64,000 nt of DNA from Mycobacterium sp. Its GTDB lineage: Bacteria > Actinomycetota > Actinomycetes > Mycobacteriales > Mycobacteriaceae. The stretch lies in the NCBI GenBank assembly GCA_021732005.1, contig JAKFVT010000053.1, forward strand, positions 62,001 through 126,000. The letters run 5' to 3'. Made by a program: the position numbers and the translations under genes. Under the pieces are notes generated by a model. The model made no database searches. It was not told where the DNA came from and saw only the letters and a list, made by a program, of their open reading frames with translations. Below are positions 46,068 to 55,400 of this stretch, piece after piece (positions within the stretch are counted from its first letter, which is position 1; every line of letters starts with the position of its first letter).

Positions 46068-46576
46068 CCGACGCCCCTGCTCAGCCAGCTGACCTCGCCG
46101 CTGTCACCGCCATCGCGATACGGCTCGAGCGCTTCGTCCCAGGCCGTGCCGAGCACCGAGTCCAACTCGGAAGCCAGGGTATCGGCGCCTGAGGCCATCA
46201 TGGTCCGCAACCGCATCTCGCCGACCATGATGTCGCCGTTGGCGCTCATCGTGCCGGCCCAGAGGCCGAGCTGCGGCGTATGGCAGAACCGCTCGCCGTC
46301 CACGCCGGCGCTGGGATCCTCGGTGACCTCGAACCGCAGAACCGACCACGAGCGCAGCGCGTTCGCCAACCGGGCACCGGTGCCGACGGGACCAACCCAG
46401 TTGGTCACCGCCCTCAGCTGCCCAGGCATGGCCGGCTGAGGGGTCCACTTTAAATTCGCCCTGGCGTTCAGGGTCGACGACAGTGCCCACTCAACATGTG
46501 GGCACACCGCTGCGGGAGAGGCGTGGATGTACACCACGCCAGTCGTCGCATCGGCGAACTGGTTCGACGCACGCAT
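46064..46576 (-). CDS. DUF3145 protein (Rv2256c-like)
   Basis: 170 residues from the ATG at 46576, with an AAGGAG site; a GTG one codon earlier is also possible. Sequence blocks TGVVYIHASPAAVCPHVEWALSSTL, WTPQPAMPGQLRAVTNWVGPVG and FCHTPQLGLWAGTMSANGDIMVGEMRLR match the actinobacterial DUF3145 family as I know it. Function unknown. It sits in the Rv2256c position, convergent with the propeller gene. Confidence 0.85.
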   Translation of the reverse strand: MRASNQFADATTGVVYIHASPAAVCPHVEWALSSTLNARANLKWTPQPAMPGQLRAVTNWVGPVGTGARLANALRSWSVLRFEVTEDPSAGVDGERFCHTPQLGLWAGTMSANGDIMVGEMRLRTMMASGADTLASELDSVLGTAWDEALEPYRDGGDSGEVSWLSRGVG

Positions 46577-46684
46577 CACCTTGCTCCTTCGGCTCCACGA
46601 GGGACGTCTTCCCCAACGACCTGGCGTGACCGAGTTGCAATAGTGTCGTGCGTGTCTATTGTGCCTTGTGAGGCCTGTGTTGCG

Positions 46685-47512
46685 CTAGTGGGGTGCGTAC
46701 TCTCTCAGAACTTCATCAGAGATCGCCCGCCACACCGGTTTGGCCCACTCGTCGAAATCCCGGTCCGTCAGCACTACCAGCGACAATGCCAGTTCCGGCT
46801 CGACCCAGATAAAGGTGCCGGTCTGGCCGAAGTGGCCGAACGTCCGCGGCGAGTTCGCAAAGCCGGTCCAATGCGGTGACTTGTCGTCCCGAATCTCGAA
46901 ACCGAGCCCCCAGTCGTTGGGCCGCTGAACCCCGAATCCGGGCAACACCCCGGTCAGCCCCGGGAACTGCACGCTGATCGCCTGCTCGTGCAGCTGCGCC
47001 GACACTGTCTTCGGGTCCAGCAGGTCCGCCGCGAACGCCGTCAGGTCGGCCACCGTCGACACCCCGCCAAAGCCGGCCGCCTCCGCGCCGCCGTCCAACC
47101 GCGACGCCGTCATGCCGAGCGGTTCGAAGACAGCCTCGGCCAGATACCGGCCGAACTCGATCTCCGAGTTCTGTTCGATCGTCTCGGCCAGCACCTGGAA
47201 GCCGTAGTTCGAGTAGACCCGACGTTTGCCGGGTTCGGCCATCAACTCCGCCGAATGCATCGCCAGCCCCGAGGCGTGCGACAGCAGATGCCGCACAGTG
47301 CTGCCGGGTGGGCCCGCTGGGGTGTCCAGCTCCACCACACCCTCTTCTATCGCCACCTGCGCAGCGCGCGCCGAGAGCGGCTTGGTCACCGATGCGAGCC
47401 GGAATTGGTGAGTGACGTCGCCGTACTCGGCCAGCACCCCGGCGCTGCCCACCACCGCGGCGGAGGCGGCCGAAACCGGCCAGTCAGCAATCGAGTCGAG
47501 TGGCGTGGCCAT
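46685..47512 (-). CDS. Serine beta-lactamase-like hydrolase (Rv2257c-like)
   Basis: 275 residues. Class C beta-lactamase/DD-peptidase-like family: the SxxK motif is ASVTKPLSA, the Tyr motif is YSNYGFQVLA (Y-x-N) and the third motif region is FGHFGQTGTFIW (H-x-G). No signal peptide, so cytoplasmic; it is probably an esterase or peptidase rather than a resistance enzyme. Corresponds to M. tuberculosis Rv2257c. The TPR gene is encoded 10 bp upstream on the same strand. Confidence 0.88.
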   Translation of the reverse strand: MATPLDSIADWPVSAASAAVVGSAGVLAEYGDVTHQFRLASVTKPLSARAAQVAIEEGVVELDTPAGPPGSTVRHLLSHASGLAMHSAELMAEPGKRRVYSNYGFQVLAETIEQNSEIEFGRYLAEAVFEPLGMTASRLDGGAEAAGFGGVSTVADLTAFAADLLDPKTVSAQLHEQAISVQFPGLTGVLPGFGVQRPNDWGLGFEIRDDKSPHWTGFANSPRTFGHFGQTGTFIWVEPELALSLVVLTDRDFDEWAKPVWRAISDEVLREYAPH

Positions 47513-47522
47513 CCCGAGCAGG

Positions 47523-48509
47523 CTACGCGGATGCGGTCAACAGACCGGTGTGGGCCCGCTCGATCCACTCGTGGACCTCGGCCAGCGCGGCCGCCGACTG
47601 CCGCAACCGCGGCTCGCGCAGCGCCGCCCGCAACACCGTCAATGCCTCGCGATGCCGGCCGCGGCACACCAGCACCGCCCCGCGCAACACCGTGTCGTCG
47701 CCGTCGACAATCTCCAGCTCACGCAGGTAACCGTCAGCCTCATCCAATTCGCCTGCAGCCAAGGCGATTTCGACACCACCGCGCAGCAGCCGAGGCAACT
47801 CCCGCGAGTCAGCCGTCGCGATGGCCGCCCGCACCTGGGCTCTCGCGGTGTCCGCATCCCCCAGCGCACAGCGCAATAGCGCTTCACCCGGCTGCGGCAC
47901 GACGCCGGATTCGAGTGCTCGGGCGTACGCCGCGAACGCCCCATCCACGTCACCGCGGCGGCGCCGAATATCACCGAGGCGGTGGTACGCCTGGCCGACG
48001 ACTGCAGGTGCGGGCTCCAGTGTCATCTCCCGCAAGACCGCCGACCGTTCGGCGGCAAGATCGGCGTCGTCACCGAGCACCGCTATCACGGCTTCCAGAT
48101 GAGCCAGCCGGGCAGACAGACCACTCTCCGGCGCTCCGGCGAGCAGTCCGCGTGCCCGGCGGATCCATGCCTGACCGATGGCCACCTCCCCGTTCGACAA
48201 CCACGCCGAACCGAGCTCGACCGCCTTGCCCGCCGCCATATTCGGGTCGGTCCGCACCAGCCGCAGGAAGACGAGTTCACCCATCCGCATCGCCTCGCGA
48301 CCATGCCCGAGCCGGCCCGCCGAGGTGGCCATCGCATCGAGATCGTCCAGTGTCAGCGGGCCTACGGCACCGGCTCGGGAAAAGCCTGCATAGCTGGTCT
48401 CGAAATCGCCGCCGCGGTAGGCGGCGCGGGCGGTGACCAGCAGGTCGGACCGGGTGTGAAGGATCGCGGTGAGCAAGTCTTCACCGTAGCTCCCCAACGG
48501 GACACGCAC
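47523..48509 (-). CDS. TPR-repeat protein
   Basis: 328 residues from the GTG at 48509; the frame continues upstream but only mirrors mscR. Helical repeats of TPR type run through it: [82 protein letters not shown] and [23 protein letters not shown]. No DNA-binding domain is visible, though the N-terminal pattern resembles the TPR halves of LuxR-type regulators. It is divergent from mscR with a 36-bp gap, so it may be involved in its regulation. Confidence 0.72.
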   Translation of the reverse strand: MRVPLGSYGEDLLTAILHTRSDLLVTARAAYRGGDFETSYAGFSRAGAVGPLTLDDLDAMATSAGRLGHGREAMRMGELVFLRLVRTDPNMAAGKAVELGSAWLSNGEVAIGQAWIRRARGLLAGAPESGLSARLAHLEAVIAVLGDDADLAAERSAVLREMTLEPAPAVVGQAYHRLGDIRRRRGDVDGAFAAYARALESGVVPQPGEALLRCALGDADTARAQVRAAIATADSRELPRLLRGGVEIALAAGELDEADGYLRELEIVDGDDTVLRGAVLVCRGRHREALTVLRAALREPRLRQSAAALAEVHEWIERAHTGLLTASA

Positions 48510-48545
48510 GGCGCATTCCGCATCCGTCGCGCTAGTGTTTGGCCC

Positions 48546-49631
48546 ATGAGCCAGACAGTGCGTGGGGTGATCTCCCGGTCGAAGAAGCAGCCCGTCGAGT
48601 TGGTGGACATCGTGATCCCCGACCCGGGCCCCGGCGAGGTCGTCGTCGATGTCATCGCCTGCGGCGTCTGCCACACCGACCTGACGTACCGCGAGGGCGG
48701 CATCAACGACGAGTACCCGTTCCTGCTCGGCCATGAGGCCGCCGGCACCGTGGAGTCCGTCGGCGCCGGAGTGACCAACGTCGAGCCCGGCGACTTCGTG
48801 ATCCTGAACTGGCGCGCGGTGTGCGGGCAGTGCCGCGCCTGCAAACGCGGCCGCCCCTGGTACTGCTTCAACACCCACAACGCCGCCCAGAAGATGACGC
48901 TGACCGACGGCACCGAACTGACCCCCGCGCTCGGTATCGGCGCCTTCGCCGACAAGACGCTGGTCCACGAAGGACAGTGCACCAAAGTCGATCCCGAGGC
49001 CGACCCCGCCGTGGCGGGGCTGCTCGGCTGTGGCGTGATGGCCGGACTCGGCGCGGCGGTCAACACCGGCAACGTCGGCCGCGACGACACCGTGGCGGTC
49101 ATCGGCTGCGGCGGTGTCGGTGACGCCGCGATCGCAGGCGCCGCTCTGGTCGGCGCGAAGAAGATCATCGCCGTCGACACCGACAACAAGAAGCTGGAGT
49201 GGGCCCGCGAATTCGGCGCCACCCACACGATCAACGCCAAGGATCTCGACCCGGTCGAGACCATCCAGGACCTGACCGACGGCTTCGGCGCCGACGTGGT
49301 GATCGACGCCGTGGGCCGCCCGGAAACCTGGAAGCAGGCCTTCTACGCCCGCGATCTCGCGGGAACCGTTGTGCTGGTGGGTGTTCCGACCCCGGACATG
49401 AAGCTCGAGATGCCACTGGTCGACTTCTTCTCCCGCGGCGGATCGCTCAAGTCGTCCTGGTATGGCGACTGCCTGCCCGAACGGGACTTCCCCACCCTGA
49501 TCAGCCTCTACCGCGAGGGTCGCCTGCCGCTGGACAAGTTCGTGTCCGAACGCATCGGCCTCGATGCCATCGAAGACGCCTTCCACAAGATGCACGCCGG
49601 CGAAGTCCTGCGTTCGGTGGTGATCCTGTGA
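48546..49631 (+). CDS. mscR: S-nitrosomycothiol reductase / mycothiol-dependent formaldehyde dehydrogenase
   Basis: 361 residues. Class III zinc alcohol dehydrogenase: catalytic zinc ligands in ACGVCHTD and LLGHEAAG; structural zinc Cys in [16 protein letters not shown]; the [14 protein letters not shown] block; and the NAD motif [13 protein letters not shown]. tuberculosis Rv2259 (MscR) at this locus reduces S-nitrosomycothiol and oxidises the mycothiol-formaldehyde adduct, protecting against NO and formaldehyde. It overlaps the MBL-fold gene by 4 bp (GTGA), a coupling that supports one pathway. Confidence 0.95.
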   Translation: MSQTVRGVISRSKKQPVELVDIVIPDPGPGEVVVDVIACGVCHTDLTYREGGINDEYPFLLGHEAAGTVESVGAGVTNVEPGDFVILNWRAVCGQCRACKRGRPWYCFNTHNAAQKMTLTDGTELTPALGIGAFADKTLVHEGQCTKVDPEADPAVAGLLGCGVMAGLGAAVNTGNVGRDDTVAVIGCGGVGDAAIAGAALVGAKKIIAVDTDNKKLEWAREFGATHTINAKDLDPVETIQDLTDGFGADVVIDAVGRPETWKQAFYARDLAGTVVLVGVPTPDMKLEMPLVDFFSRGGSLKSSWYGDCLPERDFPTLISLYREGRLPLDKFVSERIGLDAIEDAFHKMHAGEVLRSVVIL

Positions 49632-50251
49632 GCGGCATCGAGCGGGTGGTCACCCACGGCACCTTCGAGCTCGACGGCGGCAGTTGGGAAGTCGACAACA
49701 ACATCTGGATCGTCGGTGACTCCTCCGAGGTCATCGTCATCGACGCCGCGCACAACGCCAAGGCCATCGAAGACGCCGTCGGCAACCGCCACGTCGTCGC
49801 GGTGGTGTGCACCCACGGCCACAACGACCACATCACCGTCGCGCCGCAACTGTCCACCGACCTCGACGCACCGATTCTGCTGAATCCGGCCGATGACATG
49901 CTGTGGCGGATGACGCACGGCGACAAGCAGTTCGGCACTCTCGAGGACGGCCAGGTACTCAAGGCCGACGGCATCGAGCTGCACGCCATCGCGACCCCGG
50001 GACACTCCCCCGGCTCCACCTGCCTCTACGCACCGGCCCTGGGCGCGGTGTTCTCCGGCGACACCCTCTTCCAGGGCGGTCCAGGCGCGACGGGTCGCTC
50101 GTTCTCCGACTTCCCGACCATCCTGGGGTCGATCAAGGACAAGCTCGGCAAGCTGCCCGCCGACACAGTCGTCTACACCGGCCATGGCGACACCACGCGG
50201 ATCGGCGACGAGCTGGTGAACTACGACGACTGGGTCAAGAACGGCTCTTAG
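49628..50251 (+). CDS. Metallo-beta-lactamase-fold hydrolase partner of MscR (Rv2260-like)
   Basis: 207 residues from GTG 49628. Zinc motif THGHNDH (HxHxDH), then TPGHSPGS and the Asp in [10 protein letters not shown], and YTGHGDTT. This is a glyoxalase II-like binuclear hydrolase. Coupled to mscR, it is a good candidate thioesterase for S-formylmycothiol, the product of MscR action on formaldehyde; that is inference from context. No signal peptide, cytoplasmic. Confidence 0.88.
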   Translation: MSGIERVVTHGTFELDGGSWEVDNNIWIVGDSSEVIVIDAAHNAKAIEDAVGNRHVVAVVCTHGHNDHITVAPQLSTDLDAPILLNPADDMLWRMTHGDKQFGTLEDGQVLKADGIELHAIATPGHSPGSTCLYAPALGAVFSGDTLFQGGPGATGRSFSDFPTILGSIKDKLGKLPADTVVYTGHGDTTRIGDELVNYDDWVKNGS

Positions 50252-51402
50252 GGCACCGTAGCGGTGCTGCGGGGATCGACGAGGATCTTCGCGTGTACCT
50301 CCGGGTCGCCCAGCGCGTCGAATGCCGCCGCGACACCCCCGAGCCCGACCTTGCCGGTGACCAGAGCGGACGCGTCGAGCTTGCCGTCGGCCAGCATGTG
50401 CAGGGTGTCACGGAATTCCAGTGGGGTGTAGGCGAATACGAACCGCAGGTCGATCTCTTTCGCATTGGCCATCGACGGCCGCAGCTGGTCGGTACCCATG
50501 CACACCCCAGCCACGACCACGCGCGAGTTCAGCGGTGCCGCGCCGATGATCCCGTCGAGCACACCGGGCACACCAACACATTCAAAGATCACCGGTCGTT
50601 TTGGCCCGGCCGCGCCGAGTGCGTCGGCAACGCGGTAGACGTGCTGCCAGCCAGGTAGCTTCCGCAGCTTCTCCATGGCGCTCATGCCCATCTCGTAGAG
50701 GGCCGTGGCATCGGTCAAGCCGGCCGACCCGGCCTTCTCGTACGGCGAGTCCACCCTCGGGTCGACCACGACGTGAGCACCACATCGGGCGGCCAGCTCC
50801 CGCCGGCCCGCCGAGAAGTCGCTGGCGACGATGGTGCTCACCCCCAGCGTCTTGAGCTGACAGATGATGCCCAAACCGACCGGCCCACAACCGATCACGA
50901 CGGCGGTGTCGCGCTTCTTGATCTCGCTTCGGCGAACCGCGTGCAGTGCGACCGCCATCGGCTCGGTGAGCGACGCCATGTCCAGGGACAGCCCGTTGGG
51001 TACCGCGAAAGTCATCGCCGCCTGCACCAGAACCTGCTCGGCGTACCCGCCGGGCGCGAGCGGGGACAGCCCGGTCAAGTGCACGCCGCCGTGGGCGCGG
51101 ACCAGCGGGAAGGACACCACTCGCGTGCCGACCTTGAGCGCCTTCGGCGTCTTGCGCCCGCGCTCGGCGACCTCCCCGGCGAACTCGTGGCCCATCACCA
51201 CCGGGGTGTCGCTGCGCATGAAATGGTGGTAGCCCATCTCCTCCGTATTGCGACTCACCTCGTCGGCATGGTCCTTGGCATGCAGATCCGACCCGCAGAT
51301 GCCACAGCTGGCGACGTCGACCACCAGTTGGCCGTCCGCCGGTTCGGGCGCGGGCAGGTCGACCACCGACAGATTTCCATGCACACAGCTGACAGCCTTC
51401 AC
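50248..51402 (-). CDS. Zinc-dependent alcohol dehydrogenase-family oxidoreductase
   Basis: 384 residues. Medium-chain dehydrogenase: catalytic zinc ligands in CGICGSDLHAKDH and VMGHEFAGEV, nucleotide motif VIGCGPVGLGIICQLKTLG. The structural-zinc Cys cluster seen in MscR is missing; instead there is a loop with HADEVSRNTEEMGYHH. Substrate unknown; similar mycobacterial proteins are annotated as threonine- or sorbitol-type dehydrogenases. Convergent with the MBL gene, with a 4-bp overlap of the stops. Confidence 0.88.
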   Translation of the reverse strand: MKAVSCVHGNLSVVDLPAPEPADGQLVVDVASCGICGSDLHAKDHADEVSRNTEEMGYHHFMRSDTPVVMGHEFAGEVAERGRKTPKALKVGTRVVSFPLVRAHGGVHLTGLSPLAPGGYAEQVLVQAAMTFAVPNGLSLDMASLTEPMAVALHAVRRSEIKKRDTAVVIGCGPVGLGIICQLKTLGVSTIVASDFSAGRRELAARCGAHVVVDPRVDSPYEKAGSAGLTDATALYEMGMSAMEKLRKLPGWQHVYRVADALGAAGPKRPVIFECVGVPGVLDGIIGAAPLNSRVVVAGVCMGTDQLRPSMANAKEIDLRFVFAYTPLEFRDTLHMLADGKLDASALVTGKVGLGGVAAAFDALGDPEVHAKILVDPRSTATVP

Positions 51403-51413
51403 GGCGTCCGAGC

Positions 51414-52136
51414 CTACTGGCCGAGAATCCGGCGCTTCTCCGCGTCGAACTCGGCTTGGGTCAGCGCACCGGAATCCCGCAGTGCCGCGAGCGTTTTCAG
51501 CTGCTCGAGGCGCACCCCTTGGTCTGACGGAGTGTAGTGACCGGTCGCGATGAACGGCTCCGGCGGGGCGTCGGCGGCGAAGGCGAACGACGGGTCGGCG
51601 ACCCGCCGTCTACGCAGGAACAGCGACACGATCAGGTCCACCAGGCCCAGCCCGAACACACCGGCGAAGACCCACGGCAGGTAGCCGGAGCCGCTTTCCT
51701 TGCCGAAGGCCAGCCGCGGGTTGATGTATCCGTTCACCTGGCCGTCGGTGCGGATCTGGTAGGTGCCTGCGGCGGGAATCTCGGCGGTCCAGATCCGGAT
51801 GTGGGTGTCGCTGTTGACCGTCGTCAAGGTGCCGTGATCTTCGGTCAGCACCGGGTCGGCAACACCGTCCGGCGGCACGATGTTCAGTCGCAAGGTGGGC
51901 AGCGGGAATCCGCTCGACGGCGAACCGGTCACCGAGGTGTGAAAGCTGATCTGCGCCTGTCCGGCGGGCAATTGGACCTGACCCGACCCCGGGATGGGCA
52001 CCTCACCGTAGGCATCGAATTCGTCGAGTACGAAGGCGTTGAGCATCATCACGACGAAGAAGCCGACAGCGCCGACCACCATCATCAGGATCCCCGAGGT
52101 CATCAGGATGAGGGACACAGTCTTGGTGCCGGCCAT
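51414..52136 (-). CDS. Two-TM membrane protein with C-terminal SHOCT motif
   Basis: 240 residues from the ATG at 52136. TM1 is LILMTSGILMMVVGAVGFFVVMM. A 110-residue external beta domain follows (PIPGSGQVQLPAGQAQISF, HIRIWTAEIPAAGTYQI), resembling the extracytoplasmic part of similar mycobacterial proteins. TM2 is YLPWVFAGVFGLGLVDLIVSLF. The cytoplasmic end carries a SHOCT motif, LEQLKTLAALRDSGALTQAEFDAEKRRIL. Function unknown; SHOCT is an oligomerisation or membrane-adaptor module. It lies 11 bp from the dehydrogenase in the same direction. Confidence 0.82.
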   Translation of the reverse strand: MAGTKTVSLILMTSGILMMVVGAVGFFVVMMLNAFVLDEFDAYGEVPIPGSGQVQLPAGQAQISFHTSVTGSPSSGFPLPTLRLNIVPPDGVADPVLTEDHGTLTTVNSDTHIRIWTAEIPAAGTYQIRTDGQVNGYINPRLAFGKESGSGYLPWVFAGVFGLGLVDLIVSLFLRRRRVADPSFAFAADAPPEPFIATGHYTPSDQGVRLEQLKTLAALRDSGALTQAEFDAEKRRILGQ

Positions 52137-52237
52137 GGCCGAAAGTGTGTCACGCCGGAAGCGCACCGGCCGGACTTCTCCGCCGAATCCGCGACCAGCG
52201 ACTAACGTCAAGCTTCTGACACAACGGGGAGGTTGCG

Positions 52238-52477
52238 ATGTCCAGGGAGGACGACGGTAAGCCCACCGGCGGTGCGGTGCGGCGTTTCGCTCTGCGCTAC
52301 TGGCTGGCCATCATCCTGGTGGTCCTGGCGGCAGTCTTCATCGCCCAGAATCGCGACCGCCAACGCGTGCACGTCCTGTGGATCACCGTCGAATCGCCGA
52401 TGTGGCTGTTGCTGACCGCGATGGCGGTGGTGGGTCTTGTAGTCGGGTTGCTGTTGCACCGCCGCCGCAGGAACTGA
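52238..52477 (+). CDS. LapA-domain (DUF1049) small membrane protein
   Basis: 79 residues. Two transmembrane helices (LRYWLAIILVVLAAVFIAQN and MWLLLTAMAVVGLVVGLLLH) flank the family motif QNRDRQRVHVLWITVESP, ending in a basic tail RRRRN. LapA-domain proteins act in envelope assembly in other bacteria. The methyltransferase start overlaps closely (one base after the stop), so the two are translationally linked. Confidence 0.85.
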   Translation: MSREDDGKPTGGAVRRFALRYWLAIILVVLAAVFIAQNRDRQRVHVLWITVESPMWLLLTAMAVVGLVVGLLLHRRRRN

Positions 52478-52478
52478 C

Positions 52479-53591
52479 GTGCGCGAATCGAGCATCGTGG
52501 TGCGTCCACAGCCGATGGGCAGCCACACCTACACCGAGTCGTCACGCCTGCAGGCCGCCGGATTACGCACCGCGACAGCACGTTTCGAGGCAGCCGCGCG
52601 CATCGTCGCGATTCCCCGGGCGCCGCAGCCCATCGCGATCGTCGACTACGGTGCGGCAACGGGGTACAACTCGCTGCTCCCGATCGGCGCGGCGATCAGC
52701 GTCATCCGCAAGCGCACCCGCTCCGACCACGCGATCCTGGTGGCCCACACCGACGTGCCCGGAAACGATTTCACCACGTTGTTCGGCACGCTGGCCGACG
52801 ATCAGGACAGCTATCTGAAGAAGGACTCGGCCACCTACGCCTCGGTGGTGGGCCGCTCGTTCTACGGCCAGATCCTGCCGTCGGACAGCATTGCGCTGGG
52901 CTGGAGTTCCTGGGCGATCCACTGGCTGCGCCGGGTGCCGGTGCCCATCCCCGACCACGTCGAGATCTCCTACAGCGCCGACGCGGAAGCCCGCCGCGCC
53001 TACGCCCGCCAAGCCGCCGAGGACTGGCGCGACTTCGTCGCCTTCCGCGGTCGTGAGCTGGCGCCCGGGGGTCGGCTGCTGGTGCTGACCGTCGGCCTCA
53101 AGCCGGATGGCACTTCGGGATTCGAGGCCGCCTTCGACGCCATCATGTCGGCCCTGCACCAGTTCGTCCGCGACGGACTGATCACCGACGAGGAAATGCG
53201 TCGGATGTCGATCCCGTCGACGGGCCGCGACGAGAAGGACTTTCGGGCACCGTTCCATCCGTCGGGACGATTCGAGGGTCTCTCGATCGAGGACGTGGAG
53301 CTGTTCGACGGCGAGGACCGGTTCTGGTCGCAGTTCCAGAGCGACAAGGACGCCGACGCCTTCGGCGCGAATTGGGCTGACTTCCTTCGCGGTTCGATGT
53401 TTCCGACGCTCGCCGCCGCGGTGGACGCTGACGCCGAGGCAGGGGCGAGTCGCGACCGGCGCAGTACGCGGCGACGCGAATTCGTCGACCAGCTACACGC
53501 CGCCCTGAGTGCTCAGCTGGCGGCGGCACCGGCGCGGATGTCCATCCCGCTGGGGCTCGTCGTGCTGGAGAAGCGGCGTCGCTCAGCCTAG
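52479..53591 (+). CDS. SABATH-type SAM-dependent carboxyl methyltransferase
   Basis: 370 residues from GTG 52479; an ATG at 52515 (MGSHTYTESS) is an alternative. The pattern is that of the plant SABATH family, known in mycobacteria as fatty-acid O-methyltransferase: SHTYTESSRLQ, the SAM loop VDYGAATGYNSLLPIG, HTDVPGNDFTTLF, then GRSFYGQILPSDSIALGWSSWAIHWL, which forms the substrate pocket with the characteristic Trp. The product would be a methyl ester of a small or fatty acid. Adjacent LapA coupling may be incidental. The 3' end overlaps the Hsp70-like gene by 4 bp, tail to tail. Confidence 0.82.
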   Translation: MRESSIVVRPQPMGSHTYTESSRLQAAGLRTATARFEAAARIVAIPRAPQPIAIVDYGAATGYNSLLPIGAAISVIRKRTRSDHAILVAHTDVPGNDFTTLFGTLADDQDSYLKKDSATYASVVGRSFYGQILPSDSIALGWSSWAIHWLRRVPVPIPDHVEISYSADAEARRAYARQAAEDWRDFVAFRGRELAPGGRLLVLTVGLKPDGTSGFEAAFDAIMSALHQFVRDGLITDEEMRRMSIPSTGRDEKDFRAPFHPSGRFEGLSIEDVELFDGEDRFWSQFQSDKDADAFGANWADFLRGSMFPTLAAAVDADAEAGASRDRRSTRRREFVDQLHAALSAQLAAAPARMSIPLGLVVLEKRRRSA

Positions 53592-55315
53592 GCCGGCGGC
53601 TGCACGAATATCTGCGGCAAACCGGGAATCGTCGGGATCGGCGGAATCGTCGGGATGAACCGCGGCTGCTGAGGCTGCTGCGTCGGTCGCGCAACCGTCT
53701 GCGTCTCGGTCTGCGTCACCGGCGGCGGCGTCGACACCTCGGTGGTGACGACGGTCGTCGTCTGCGTCTCGGTGACCGGCGGCGGTGGCGGCGGCGCCTC
53801 GGCGGTGACCGGCGGCGGCGGTGGCGCCTGCACGACTTGGGTCTGGGTCACCGGTGCGGGCGCCTGCACCACCGTCTGCGGCGCGGGAGCCTGCTGCACC
53901 GCCTGGTTCTGCACCGGCGCCGACGTCGGGTCGCCGGTGGGCGCCGGAGCCGGCGCGGCCTGCGGGGTGGTGGTCACGCTCGGGGTGGGGGTCACCGGGT
54001 CGGGACTGCTGTCGGCGCTCAGCGCGACCGCCGTTCCCGCGCCGGCCATCAGGATCACCAGCAGTGCGGCGGCGACCACCGGCATCGGACGCCGGTACCA
54101 CGCGGGCGCGGCGGCAGCGGCCTCCGCGGGCTCGGGGTCCGGTTCGAAATCCAGTAGCGGACGAGCGGCGGCCTGCGGCACCGGCTCGGCGGCGGGCTCG
54201 AGATCCGGCACGTCGGGCGCCTCCGACCAGGCCAGCGCAACGCCGGTGGCCGGCCCTGCCGCCGGTTCGAACGGGGCGACCGGGACGATCGGGGCCGCCG
54301 GGGCCAGCGCGGTGGCGCTGTCGTCGGCCGGCCCACGCGCGGCCCGCAGCGCGCCGCCGATGGCGCCGGTGAGGGCCGGGCGCGCAGTGGTGATCACCGG
54401 AACGCGCAGGTGCTCGGACAGTGTCGTGGTGATCACCGGGATCGCCGCGCCGCCGCCGGTCGAGGCCACCGCGGCCAGGTGGCTCGGCCGCACCCCGTTC
54501 CTGGCCAGGGTGTCCTGCAGGACCGCGACGAAGTCGTTCAGCGCGGTCCCCATCGCCCCGTCGAGTTCGGTGCGGGTGAGCCGGACGTCGCCGCGGAAAT
54601 TGGGCAGCTCGGCGGGCAACGCGGTGACCGTGACGGTCGACAACCGCTCCTTGGCAGCTCGGCACTGGGCCCGCAGCCTGGTCAACGATCCGATCGCCGA
54701 CGTGCCGGTGACGTCGAGCGTCCCGCCTGCCGACAGTTCGGCGATCACGTGGGCCAGCAGGCCCTGGTCGATCAGGTCGCCGGAGAAGTCGAGGTGCCGC
54801 ACGGTCGCTGCGATCGGCGCAGAGGTCGCGCCGTCGACGAGGGTGATCGACGTGCCGGTGCCGCCGAAATCGCACAGCGCGATCACGCCGCGGGTCGGCA
54901 GCCCGGGATTGGCGGCCAGCGCGGTCAGCGCGGCAGTGGTATCGGGGATGAACAGCGGCTCCTCGGCCGACCACTCGGGAACCTGCCGGATCGCGCGCCG
55001 CAGCCCGTCCACGGCGGACGGCCGCCAGTGCGCGGGGTAGGTGATCGCGGCGGTCGGCGGCAGCGGCCGGCCACTGGTGGCGGCGTACGCCAGCGTCCTG
55101 AGCGCATCGGCCAGCAAAGTCTCTGCGTGGTGCACTGAGCCGTCGGGCGCCACGATCCCGACCGGGTCGCCGACGCGGTCGACGAAGTCGGTGATCACGA
55201 CGCCGCTGGGCAGCGTCACAACGGCAGGGCCGGTGACGGCGTTATCCGGGGTGACAGCGGCCAGTGCGGTAGCGCCGACCGACAGGCCGACCGCCGGCCT
55301 CGTTGGGTCTGTCAT
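53588..55315 (-). CDS. Hsp70-like ATPase-domain membrane protein with proline-rich tail (Rv2264c-like)
   Basis: 575 residues from the ATG at 55315 (an in-frame start six codons upstream is possible). Residues 1-330 resemble an Hsp70/actin-type ATPase fold: VGLSVGATALAAV, ITYPAHWRPSAVDGLRRAI, the phosphate loop LCDFGGTGTSITLVDG and the adenosine region AAVASTGGGAAIPVI. The peptide-binding domain of true Hsp70 is missing. Instead there is a Pro/Ala linker, one TM helix (PMPVVAAALLVILMAGAGTAVAL, near 415-435) and about 140 external residues rich in Pro, Thr and Gln. M. tuberculosis Rv2264c, a proline-rich protein, is the likely counterpart. Confidence 0.83.
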   Translation of the reverse strand: MTDPTRPAVGLSVGATALAAVTPDNAVTGPAVVTLPSGVVITDFVDRVGDPVGIVAPDGSVHHAETLLADALRTLAYAATSGRPLPPTAAITYPAHWRPSAVDGLRRAIRQVPEWSAEEPLFIPDTTAALTALAANPGLPTRGVIALCDFGGTGTSITLVDGATSAPIAATVRHLDFSGDLIDQGLLAHVIAELSAGGTLDVTGTSAIGSLTRLRAQCRAAKERLSTVTVTALPAELPNFRGDVRLTRTELDGAMGTALNDFVAVLQDTLARNGVRPSHLAAVASTGGGAAIPVITTTLSEHLRVPVITTARPALTGAIGGALRAARGPADDSATALAPAAPIVPVAPFEPAAGPATGVALAWSEAPDVPDLEPAAEPVPQAAARPLLDFEPDPEPAEAAAAAPAWYRRPMPVVAAALLVILMAGAGTAVALSADSSPDPVTPTPSVTTTPQAAPAPAPTGDPTSAPVQNQAVQQAPAPQTVVQAPAPVTQTQVVQAPPPPPVTAEAPPPPPPVTETQTTTVVTTEVSTPPPVTQTETQTVARPTQQPQQPRFIPTIPPIPTIPGLPQIFVQPPA

Positions 55316-55400
55316 GTCGTCCAATCCGGGCACCCGGCAGGCGGGTAGCCCCGTGCTTCGGATTCACCAAAGATGTCGATCCGAAGCCGCAGGACGTTAC

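Noticed and set aside
48510-49595. Minus-strand extension of the TPR frame through mscR
   Set aside because: High-GC shadow of mscR; the TPR sequence starts only after the GTG at 48509.
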